Positions 7,505-15,794 of a DNA stretch of 46,297 nucleotides are shown one piece after another. The stretch comes from Rhodocyclaceae bacterium. Its GTDB lineage: Bacteria > Pseudomonadota > Gammaproteobacteria > Burkholderiales > Rhodocyclaceae. A program made the position numbers and the translations under genes. Under the pieces are notes generated by a model. It searched no databases. It saw only the letters and a list, made by a program, of their open reading frames with translations, and had not been told where the DNA came from. Position 1 is the first letter of the stretch; the number at the start of each line of letters is the position of its first letter. The stretch spans positions 4,482 through 50,778 of the forward strand of contig PMIH01000181.1 of assembly GCA_003158255.1 (NCBI GenBank), given 5' to 3'.

Positions 7505-9265
7505 TTGAATTCACTCTCGCCGCTGATCCGTCCGCTCCTCGTGTTCCTCGCGCTGGTCTCGTGCGCGGCCCGTGCGCAAACCGCGCAACCGGTTCGGGTC
7601 GCTGTCCTGGCCGACAAGGGCATCGAATCTGCCGAGCAGGAATGGGCCGGATTGTTCGACTGGCTCAATCGGCGCGTGCCCGGACGATCCTTCGTGTTCG
7701 TCGGACTCGACCACCCGGAACTTCGACAGGCGGTGCACGACCACAGCGTCGACTTCGTCGTCACCAACGGCGGCAACTACAGCGAACTGGAATACAGCGA
7801 GGGCGTGACCCGCATCGCCACGCTCGACTCGCCGCTCGGGCTGTCACCGGACCAGGCGGTGGGTTCGGCGATCGTGACCAGGGCCGGTTCCGGAATCACG
7901 GAACTCGCCGACCTGAAAGGCAAGCACCTGCTGGCCGCCAGTCCGGAAGCCTTCTGCTGCTACCAGATTGCCGCTCGCGAACTGGTATTGGCCGGGATCG
8001 AGCCGGAGCGCGACCTGGGGCGACTCGAATTCACCGGCTTTCCGATCCAGCGCATCGCCCGCGCCGTGCAAGACGGCAAGGCCGACGCGGGAATCATTCG
8101 CACCTGTCTGCTCGAACAGATGATCGAACGCGGCGAAATCAAGCCGCACGCGTTGCGCGTGCTGTCTCCGCGCACGATACCGGGCTTCCCCTGCCAGACG
8201 TCCTCGCGGCTGTACCCCGACTGGCCGTTCGCGGCGCTAAGCCACACCGCACCCGAACTTTCCCGGCAGGTGGCCGTTGCGCTGCTGGAAATGCCGCGCA
8301 CGCCAGAAGGCTACCGCTGGTCGATTCCCGCGCACTACGCCATCGTCGACGAGCTATTCCGCGACCTGAAGCTCGGCCACTACGCCAACCTGCAGCAGGA
8401 AACGCTGGAGGCCCTGGTCCGGCGCTATCGCCTCGAACTCATGCTGCTCGCCAGCCTGATCGTCTTCTGGATCATCCACACCGTTCGCGTCGATTATCTG
8501 GTGGCGCTGCGTACGCGCGAATTGCGACACATGACCGAGGCCATGCGCGAGCGCCAGAATGCCCTCGACCACGCCGGCCGCCTGGCCATCCTCGGCGGCA
8601 TGGCCAGTGCCATCGCCCACGAACTCAAACAGCCATTGGCGGCGATCGGCAACTTCGCCCGCGGCATGGATCGGCGCATCGTCGCGGGCCGTTTGGAGCC
8701 GGAACCGCTGCGGGAGGGCTGCCATGAAATCGTGCAACAGAGCACGCGAGCCGACGCGACCATCGAAAAGATCAGGAGCTTTGCCAGGAAGAATGTCGGC
8801 GTCATGCGATCGGTGAATCTCGCCAGCTTCGTCAAGGAAGCTGCCGATTTGTTCGGCGTTGCCCATCCGGAGGTCTGCATCGATTGGGACGATTCGACCG
8901 ACCCGAGCGGCGCCCAGGTTCGGGCGGATGCCATCCAGATCCAGCAGGTCACGTTCAACCTGCTCAAGAACGCGTTCGACGCGCAGAAGGCGGCCGGGAA
9001 TCCGGGCGCGCCCATCGAAGTCACGCTCGCCGACATGGAGCGCGGCTACCAGGTCTCGGTGCGCGACAAGGGCGGCAGCCTCAGGGACGAAGACATCGCC
9101 CATCTCTTCGAACCGTTCTTCACCACCAAACCCGATGGCCTCGGTCTCGGGCTCGCGCTGAGCAAAGGAATCGTCGAATCGCACGGCGGCACGCTCACCC
9201 TGACGAAGGAAGCCCAGGGCGTGCGCGCCAGTTTCTGGCTGCCGGCGGAGTACCCGCATGACTGA
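7505..9265 (+). CDS. TtrS-like sensor histidine kinase with periplasmic PhnD-type binding domain
   Basis: 586 residues from a TTG start; the next in-frame codons begin a signal-like helix (LIRPLLVFLALVSCAARA). Residues about 28-290 are a periplasmic phosphonate-binding-like (PhnD/TtrS) sensor domain, with cysteines in EAFCCYQ and PGFPCQTSSRLYPDWPF. A membrane helix lies at about 311-330 (LELMLLASLIVFWIIHTV). The HisKA dimerisation region has the phospho-acceptor His372 in AIAHELKQPL, and the ATPase domain has NLLKNAFDA, a slightly altered D-box (VRDKGGSL) and FEPFFTTKPDGLGLGLA. TtrS, the tetrathionate sensor, has this architecture. It overlaps its response regulator by 8 nt. No tetrathionate reductase genes are in the window, so the ligand is uncertain. 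Confidence 0.9.
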   Translation: MNSLSPLIRPLLVFLALVSCAARAQTAQPVRVAVLADKGIESAEQEWAGLFDWLNRRVPGRSFVFVGLDHPELRQAVHDHSVDFVVTNGGNYSELEYSEGVTRIATLDSPLGLSPDQAVGSAIVTRAGSGITELADLKGKHLLAASPEAFCCYQIAARELVLAGIEPERDLGRLEFTGFPIQRIARAVQDGKADAGIIRTCLLEQMIERGEIKPHALRVLSPRTIPGFPCQTSSRLYPDWPFAALSHTAPELSRQVAVALLEMPRTPEGYRWSIPAHYAIVDELFRDLKLGHYANLQQETLEALVRRYRLELMLLASLIVFWIIHTVRVDYLVALRTRELRHMTEAMRERQNALDHAGRLAILGGMASAIAHELKQPLAAIGNFARGMDRRIVAGRLEPEPLREGCHEIVQQSTRADATIEKIRSFARKNVGVMRSVNLASFVKEAADLFGVAHPEVCIDWDDSTDPSGAQVRADAIQIQQVTFNLLKNAFDAQKAAGNPGAPIEVTLADMERGYQVSVRDKGGSLRDEDIAHLFEPFFTTKPDGLGLGLALSKGIVESHGGTLTLTKEAQGVRASFWLPAEYPHD

Positions 9266-9878
9266 ACAAGACGCCATCATTTATCTGATCGACGATGACG
9301 ATGCCATGCGTCGCTCGCTCGTCTATCTGCTCGATTCGGCGGGCTGGCGGACCGAGGCGTTCGCCTCCGGCCGCGACTTCCTCGATCAGTACGACGGCCA
9401 TGTGCCCGGATGCATGGTGCTTGATGTCCTGATGCCGTTCATGGGCGGCATGGAAGTCCAGCAGGTGCTGCGGGCGCGCGACATCTGCCTGCCCATCATC
9501 TTCCTTTCCGCGCACGGCGACCTGGCCATGGCCGTTCAGGCGATGAAGCTGGGCGCCGTCGATTTCCTGGAGAAGCCCTGCAAGGATCATGTGCTGCTCG
9601 ACGCGGTCGGCCGCTCGGTTCGGCACAGCATCGTTCAATGCCTCAGCGAGCAGCAGTTGGCCGCGGCACGCGCCCGGCTGGAAACGCTGACGGCGCGCGA
9701 GCGTGAGGTGGCGGAGTGCCTCGCCGCCGGCGACTGCAACAAAACGATCGCGCGCAAGCTCCAGATCAGCGACAAGACCGTGCAGGTGCACCGGCACAAC
9801 GCCATGGAGAAGCTGCACGTGCACTCCACGGCCGAAATTGCTCGCCTGATCTTGCACGCCCAGACTCCGAGCGCGTGA
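9258..9878 (+). CDS. TtrR/FixJ-like response regulator, LuxR-type DNA binding
   Basis: 206 residues. The receiver domain (about 7-120) has the acidic pocket IDDDDA, the phospho-acceptor Asp56 in CMVLDVLMPFMGG, the conserved Ser in IIFLSAHGD and the Lys in FLEKPCKD. The output domain (about 140-200) is a GerE/LuxR helix-turn-helix: LTAREREVAECLAAGDCNKTIARKLQISDKTVQVHRHNAMEKL. This is the FixJ/TtrR arrangement. It overlaps the kinase gene by 8 nt, so the two form a cognate pair. Probable targets are its own operon and the divergent yeiH run; that is inferred from gene layout. Confidence 0.92.
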   Translation: MTEQDAIIYLIDDDDAMRRSLVYLLDSAGWRTEAFASGRDFLDQYDGHVPGCMVLDVLMPFMGGMEVQQVLRARDICLPIIFLSAHGDLAMAVQAMKLGAVDFLEKPCKDHVLLDAVGRSVRHSIVQCLSEQQLAAARARLETLTAREREVAECLAAGDCNKTIARKLQISDKTVQVHRHNAMEKLHVHSTAEIARLILHAQTPSA

Positions 9879-9893
9879 CCCTTGTTGGCGCGC

Positions 9894-9914
9894 CGTACCA
9901 CGACGACTGACTTT
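9894..9914 (+). repeat. 21-bp dispersed motif, copy B (downstream of response regulator)
   Basis: CGTACCACGACGACTGACTTT, 15 nt after the response regulator stop, in the 119-nt gap before the alpha-2-macroglobulin gene. It is one base different from copy A. Confidence 0.6.
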
Positions 9915-9997
9915 GGCTGGTCGTCCCGATGCTTGAACGACGCGCCGCTAGCTTATGATGCCGTCGTCCATAGAGCCTGATTCGAGGAGTCGTCTTC

Positions 9998-12900
9998 ATG
10001 TCACGCCGCATCCTTCGCATTCTGCCGTTGCTGCTCGTATTGCCCGCCGTCGCCCAGGCGACGGAGCTGAGCCATTTCGTTCCGCTCGGCGAAGCCAAGC
10101 GCGTGCATCAGGTTTCCGTCAACTTCAGCGATGCGATGCGGCCGCTGGGCGACCTGGCAGCGCCGGATCCCTTCACGTGGAGCTGCCAGGGCAGCAATGC
10201 GGTCGGCCGCGGCCGCTGGGTGGATACGCAAAGCTGGGCGCTCGATTTCGACCGCCAACTGCCCGCCGGCGTCCGCTGCGAATTTCGGCCGGCCGCGGGC
10301 CTGCGCGATCTGGCCGGTCACACGGTGAAGGCGGCACCGGTCTATCGCTTCGACACCGGTGGCCCCGCCGTCGTCTCCATCGACAATGGTCGCTACTCGA
10401 GTGGCATCGACGAAGACGCGGTGTTCATGGTGCGGACCAACGGGCCAATCGACTTCGCGTCGGTGGAAGCGAACACATGGTGCGCGATCGAGGGCATCGG
10501 CGAGAAGGTGCCGGCGAAGTTGCTGTCGAAAGCCGACAAGCTGACTTTGCTGAGCCGTTACGGCGGCACGCCCAACGCCGAAACACTGGAGACCACGGCG
10601 GCGTTGCGTTGCGCGCGCCAGTTGCCCAACGACATGAAGGTGCAGCTCCATTGGGGCAAGGGCATCCGCGGCACGACCGGCCTTGCCACGACGGAAGCGC
10701 AGTCGCGCGAATTCAAGGTGCGGCCGCAGTTTTCGGTCACCGTCAGTTGCCAGCGCGAGAACGCGCATGCCGACTGCGTGCCGCTCTCGCCCATAGAACT
10801 AAAGTTCACCGCCTCGGTGCGCCGCGAGGATGTGATGAAAATTCGTCTCGTCGGCCCGATGGGCAAGAAGTGGCCGGCGATGGTGCGCGATGACGACGGC
10901 GAATCCGAGTTCGTCGACTACGTGCAGTTCGACAGTCCCTTCCCGGCGGAGTCGCGCTACACCTTGCAGGTGCCGGATCGCATCCGCGACGAGGCCGATC
11001 GGCCGCTGACCAACCGCGACCGACTGGCCGCGGTGGAGATCAAGACCAGCGACTATCCGCCGCTGCTCAAGTTCGCCGCCGACTTCGGCATCATCGAGCG
11101 CAAAGCCGGTGGGTTGCTGCCGGCGACGCTGCGCAATCTGGAACCGGTCGCCGAAGGCTCGACCGACACCACGGTGGACGGCAGCAAGCCCGGCACCGCC
11201 GCGACGATCCGGCTGCTGCGCCTGACGCGCGACGAGGACATCCTCGACTGGCTGCGCCAGTCGAATCAGGCGCGCGGTTACGACGACCGTCGCGTATCGC
11301 TGCTCAAGAGCGAGCCGCGTGCCCGCATCGCGCTGCTGCCGAAACCGAACGGCCCGAAGCCGATGGAAGTGGTGGGCATTCCGCTCGGCGAGCCGGGGCA
11401 GTACGTCGTCGAGGCCGAGTCGCGGCTGCTGGGCGAGCGGCTACTCGACAAACCCGAGCCGATGTACGTGCGCACGCTGGCGCTCAACACCAACCTCGCG
11501 GTGCATTTCAAGAAGGGCGACGAAAGCAGCTTGGTCTGGGTAACGACGCTCGACACCGGCAAGCCGGTCGGCGACGCACGCATCTCCGTGCGCACCTGCG
11601 ACGGCACCCAGGTGGCGTTTGGCACCACGGGCGCCGACGGCGCCATGGCCATCCGCCGGCGCCTGCCCGAGCAGCCGCGCAGCTGCAAGGATTTCTACGC
11701 GTACTTCATCTCGGCGCGCGCGAACATCGACGGCGTCGACGACATCAGTTTCGCCACTTCCGACTGGCAGAAAGGCATCGAGCGCTGGCGCTTCAAAGTA
11801 CCCTATCCAAGCCTGTTGCCGGACGTGATGACGCACACCGTGTTCGACCGGCCGTTGTTCCGCACCGGCGAGACGGTGCATATGAAGCACATTGCACGTC
11901 GCCATACCGACTCCGGCTTCGGCTTCGTGCGCCGTGAAGTCCTGCCCGACCGCATTGCCATCCAGCTCGAAGGCAGCGAGCTGCGCTTTGAAATGCCGTT
12001 GACCTGGAAGGGTGGCAGCGCCGAAACCACCTGGACGATTCCCGCCGAGGCCAAACTGGGCCGCTACTGGGTGAGCTTCCTGCGCCCCGGCGACAAGGCG
12101 CAACGGGTCTATGGTGACGAGGGCGAAATGGACGGCGAGGACGCCTGGGCCTCGCCCGGCACCTATTGGCGCGGCGGCAGTTTCCGCGTTGCCGATTTCC
12201 GTTTGCCGGTGATGCGCGGCGAAGTGGCCGTGCCGGCCGCACCGCTGATTGCCGCCTCGTCATTCGACGTCGACCTGCGCCTGGGCTACCTCGCCGGTGG
12301 CGGTGCCAGCGGCGACAAAGTGCGCCTGCGCAGCGAAATGCGCCCCGCCAGTTTCACGCCGGCGGATGATTTCGAAGGCTACGTATTCGGCTCGCCGCCG
12401 GTGGACGCGGCCGCCATCCGCGACGGTGGTTGGGGCGGCCAGCCCGAGGCGACGATCGTCGACGACCAGCGCGATGTTGCGCTCGATAAGGCTGGCACGC
12501 GACGCGTCGCCGTCGCTTCGCTGCCCAAATGGCAAGTACCTGCGAGCATCGTCACGGAAATGGAATACGCCGATCCTTCCGGCGAAACCCACGCCGCGGC
12601 GGGCACCAGCACCTGGTGGCCGGCGGCGGCGCTGATCGGTATCGGCAGCGACAACTGGGCCAGCGCGCAAGACAAGATCAAGCTGAAGCTGGCCGGGCTG
12701 ACCACGGCGATGAAACCGGCGGCCGGCCTCGCGTATACGGTGCGCGGCTGGTACAAGCGCAGCTTCGTGCATCGCAAGCGCATGATCGGCGGCTTCTACA
12801 GCTACGACACGCGCAACGACGTCGTCGAGCTAAGCGAGCTGTGCAAAGGCAGCACCGACGAACGCGGCCGCGCTGGCTGCGAGTGGGCGCCGCCGAAGAA

Positions 12901-15793
12901 CGAGAAGAACCAGCAGAGCGCGGAGCTGATCGTCGAGGCGCGCGCTGTCGACGCCGCTGGCCGCGCCAGCCACGCCGTGACCAGCGTCTGGCTCGGCGAA
13001 TCGGAAGAGACCTGGTTCGACCAGGACGAATCGGACCGCATCGACGTGCTGCCGGAGAAGAAGCACTACGAGCCGGGCGACACCGCCGTGCTGCAAGTGC
13101 GCATGCCGTTCCGCAACGCCACGGCGCTGGTTACCGTCGAGCGCGAAGGCATCCTTGATCGCTTCGTGGTACCGCTCTCTGGGCGATCGCCGACCGTGCG
13201 CGTGCCGATCAAGCCGAACTACGGACCGAACGTGTTCGTGTCGGTGTTCGTGGTGCGCGGCCGCGTCGGCGGCGTGCAACCGACCGCGCTGGTCGATCTC
13301 GGCAAGCCGGCCTACAAGCTCGGCATCGCCGAACTCACCATCGGCCGCAAGGGCTACGAACTGGGCGTGAAGGTCGACGCGGACAAGCCGGTCTACAAGA
13401 CGCGTGAAGAGGTCACGGCACGCATCCGCGTCACGCTGCCCGACGGCTCGCCGGCCAAGGGCGGCGAGTTCGCGCTCGCCGCCGTCGACGAAGCGTTGCT
13501 GGAACTGGCACGTAACGACTCGTGGCAATTGCTGACACGCATGATGGCACGGCGCGGCCTCGCCGTGGATACCGCCACCGCGCAAGCGCAAGTGGTGGGC
13601 AAGCGCCACTTCGGCCTCAAGGCGCTGCCGGCCGGCGGCGGCGGCGGGCGCCAGCCGACGCGCGAATTGTTCGACACGCTGATCAAGTGGCAGGGCCGCG
13701 TGATGCTCGACGACAACGGCGAGGCGACCGTGAAGATTCCACTCAACGATGCACTGACCACCGTGCGCATCGTCGCCGTCGCCCAGCAGGGCGCTGGGTT
13801 GTTCGGCACCGGCTTCGCGCGCATCCGCACCACCAAGGAGGTGCAGATCTTCGCCGGCCTGCCGCCGGTGGTGCGCGATGGCGACCAGTTGCGCGCCGGC
13901 ATCACGGTGCGCAACATGACGCAGCAGAAGGACAGCTTCACGGTCACACCAACGGCCAACGCGACGGTCGACGGCAAGCGCGTGACGGTGAGCGGACTCG
14001 CCGCACAGACCGTGGCGCTGGAACCCGGCGAGTCGCGCGAACTGGCCTGGCCGCTGGCGGTGCCGACCTCGGCCAACCGACTGGAGTGGCTGGTCAATGC
14101 CCGCGCCGAACATGGTGACGGTCAGGACGCGTTGCGCGCCGCGCAGTCGGTAATACCGGCGCTACCGGTGCGCGTGCAAGCGGCGACGCTTGAGCAGGTC
14201 AACGGCAGCCTCGCCGTGCCGGTGAAATTGCCGCCCGGCGCCGTGCCGGGACGCGGCAGCGTGGACGTGTATCTGAAGCCGACGCTTGGCGCATCGAGCG
14301 ACGGCGTGCGGGCGTATATGGAAGACTATCCGTACATCTGCCTGGAGCAGAAGATCTCCAAGGCGCTCGGCACACGCAGCGCGGGGCGCTGGGAGGACAT
14401 CACCGGCAAGCTTGGCACCTATCTCACCGCCGACGGACTGGCTTCCTACTTCACGAATCCGGAACGCGACAAGGGCTCGGTGCCGCTGACGGCGTACTTG
14501 TTGGCGACCGCGCACGAGAGCGGCAATACGCTGCCCGACGACGCCCGCGAACGCATGCTCGGCGCGCTGGCCGCATTCGTCGAGGGCCGGCTGAAGGAAG
14601 GCGAGCGCATGGCCTGGTCGCCGAAACCCGATCTGCCGATGCGCAAGTTGATCGCCATCGAGGCATTGTCGCGCTACGGCCGCGCCACACCGCAGCATCT
14701 CGCGACGGTGCCGATCACGCCGGGCCTGTGGCCAACCGGTGCAGTGGTCGACTGGCTGAATATCGCCAACCGCATGACGGCGCTACCCGAGCGCGAGCGG
14801 CGATTGACGGAGGCGGAGTCCATCCTGCGCACACGCATGGTCAGCTCCGGCACGCTGACGCAGTTCGCCGACGAATCCGACCACTACTGGTGGTGGCTGA
14901 TGGTCTCGCCCGACGCCACCGCGGCACGCGCCATCAGCGCGTTGATGGACCGCCCCGGTTGGCAGCGCGAGATCCCGCGCCTGGTGCGCGGCGTGATGTC
15001 GCGCCAGCACGAAGGCCGCTGGAACACCACGCCGGCGAACGTCTGGGGCGTGCTGATGCTCGACAAGTTCGCGCGCAAGTACGAAGCCGAGCCTGTGGCC
15101 GGCGAGACCGCCGTCAGCCTGCCTGGCGGCGTGCCACCACGGCTGACTTTCGACTGGAGCCAACTGCCGGCGCAGGAAACCACCAATGCGCAGCTGGCGG
15201 CGACCGGCAAGACCGCCGCGCCGGTGGCAGGAAGTGCGTGGCGCGATGCCGGCGAACGACTGCGCTTCGCCTGGCCTGATAGCGGCGCGGGACAAGTCGC
15301 CATCGAGCACCACGGCACCGGCAAGCCCTGGGCAACCGTGCAGGTGCGCGCCGCACGCGCGCTGACCACACCGCTTTACGCCGGCTTCGTGATCAAGAAG
15401 ACGGTGACGCCGCTGGAGCAGAAGGTGAAGGGCCGCTGGAGCCGCGGTGACGTCGTGCAGGTGCGCATCGACGTCAAGGCGCCGACGCGCTGGACCTGGG
15501 TCGTAATCAACGACCCGGTGCCGGCCGGCGCGACCATCCTCGGCAGCGGCCTCGGCCGCGAGTCGTCGCTGGTCAAGACAGTCGACGGTAGTGAGGGCTG
15601 GGTGAGCTTCGTCGAGCGCGCCTTCGACGGCTACCGCGCCTACTATGAATATTTCGGCGGCAAGACCACGCTGGTGTACAGCTACCGACTCAACAACAGT
15701 GGCCGACTGCAACTACCGCCGACGCGCGTCGAGGCGATGTATGCGCCGGAAAATTTCGGCGAGGCGCCGAACGAGACAATGCAAGTGGATTGA
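9998..15793 (+). CDS. Bacterial alpha-2-macroglobulin with thioester (YfhM-like)
   Basis: 1931-residue periplasmic protease trap. The ATG at 9998 has GAGGAG upstream and starts a signal peptide (ILRILPLLLVLPAVAQA). Macroglobulin-type beta domains fill the first two thirds, with a Gly-rich, bait-like stretch (LPAGGGGGRQPTREL) followed by the A2M domain core VMLDDNGEATVKIPLNDALTTVRIVAVA. The thioester motif is intact: YICLEQ with Cys1448. A helical thioester domain and a receptor-binding-like end follow. The signal peptide has no lipobox, unlike the E. coli YfhM lipoprotein, and the chain is longer than YfhM (1653). pbpC starts one base after the stop, the classical partnership in which the trap protects the periplasm while PBP1C repairs peptidoglycan. 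Confidence 0.95.
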   Translation: MSRRILRILPLLLVLPAVAQATELSHFVPLGEAKRVHQVSVNFSDAMRPLGDLAAPDPFTWSCQGSNAVGRGRWVDTQSWALDFDRQLPAGVRCEFRPAAGLRDLAGHTVKAAPVYRFDTGGPAVVSIDNGRYSSGIDEDAVFMVRTNGPIDFASVEANTWCAIEGIGEKVPAKLLSKADKLTLLSRYGGTPNAETLETTAALRCARQLPNDMKVQLHWGKGIRGTTGLATTEAQSREFKVRPQFSVTVSCQRENAHADCVPLSPIELKFTASVRREDVMKIRLVGPMGKKWPAMVRDDDGESEFVDYVQFDSPFPAESRYTLQVPDRIRDEADRPLTNRDRLAAVEIKTSDYPPLLKFAADFGIIERKAGGLLPATLRNLEPVAEGSTDTTVDGSKPGTAATIRLLRLTRDEDILDWLRQSNQARGYDDRRVSLLKSEPRARIALLPKPNGPKPMEVVGIPLGEPGQYVVEAESRLLGERLLDKPEPMYVRTLALNTNLAVHFKKGDESSLVWVTTLDTGKPVGDARISVRTCDGTQVAFGTTGADGAMAIRRRLPEQPRSCKDFYAYFISARANIDGVDDISFATSDWQKGIERWRFKVPYPSLLPDVMTHTVFDRPLFRTGETVHMKHIARRHTDSGFGFVRREVLPDRIAIQLEGSELRFEMPLTWKGGSAETTWTIPAEAKLGRYWVSFLRPGDKAQRVYGDEGEMDGEDAWASPGTYWRGGSFRVADFRLPVMRGEVAVPAAPLIAASSFDVDLRLGYLAGGGASGDKVRLRSEMRPASFTPADDFEGYVFGSPPVDAAAIRDGGWGGQPEATIVDDQRDVALDKAGTRRVAVASLPKWQVPASIVTEMEYADPSGETHAAAGTSTWWPAAALIGIGSDNWASAQDKIKLKLAGLTTAMKPAAGLAYTVRGWYKRSFVHRKRMIGGFYSYDTRNDVVELSELCKGSTDERGRAGCEWAPPKNEKNQQSAELIVEARAVDAAGRASHAVTSVWLGESEETWFDQDESDRIDVLPEKKHYEPGDTAVLQVRMPFRNATALVTVEREGILDRFVVPLSGRSPTVRVPIKPNYGPNVFVSVFVVRGRVGGVQPTALVDLGKPAYKLGIAELTIGRKGYELGVKVDADKPVYKTREEVTARIRVTLPDGSPAKGGEFALAAVDEALLELARNDSWQLLTRMMARRGLAVDTATAQAQVVGKRHFGLKALPAGGGGGRQPTRELFDTLIKWQGRVMLDDNGEATVKIPLNDALTTVRIVAVAQQGAGLFGTGFARIRTTKEVQIFAGLPPVVRDGDQLRAGITVRNMTQQKDSFTVTPTANATVDGKRVTVSGLAAQTVALEPGESRELAWPLAVPTSANRLEWLVNARAEHGDGQDALRAAQSVIPALPVRVQAATLEQVNGSLAVPVKLPPGAVPGRGSVDVYLKPTLGASSDGVRAYMEDYPYICLEQKISKALGTRSAGRWEDITGKLGTYLTADGLASYFTNPERDKGSVPLTAYLLATAHESGNTLPDDARERMLGALAAFVEGRLKEGERMAWSPKPDLPMRKLIAIEALSRYGRATPQHLATVPITPGLWPTGAVVDWLNIANRMTALPERERRLTEAESILRTRMVSSGTLTQFADESDHYWWWLMVSPDATAARAISALMDRPGWQREIPRLVRGVMSRQHEGRWNTTPANVWGVLMLDKFARKYEAEPVAGETAVSLPGGVPPRLTFDWSQLPAQETTNAQLAATGKTAAPVAGSAWRDAGERLRFAWPDSGAGQVAIEHHGTGKPWATVQVRAARALTTPLYAGFVIKKTVTPLEQKVKGRWSRGDVVQVRIDVKAPTRWTWVVINDPVPAGATILGSGLGRESSLVKTVDGSEGWVSFVERAFDGYRAYYEYFGGKTTLVYSYRLNNSGRLQLPPTRVEAMYAPENFGEAPNETMQVD
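15130..15150 (+). repeat. 21-bp dispersed motif, copy C (inside the alpha-2-macroglobulin gene)
   Basis: CGTGCCACCACGGCTGACTTT, within the coding sequence for GVPPRLTF. Same strand as the other copies. Confidence 0.45.
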
Positions 15794-15794
15794 G

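Noticed and set aside
7393-8727. 444-aa plus-strand ORF overlapping the sensor kinase
   Set aside because: Arg/Pro/Gly-rich shadow in another frame of the histidine kinase gene.
12830-14113. 427-aa minus-strand ORF within the alpha-2-macroglobulin gene
   Set aside because: Shadow frame of a GC-rich gene, rich in His/Arg/Gln/Ala with no recognisable domain.
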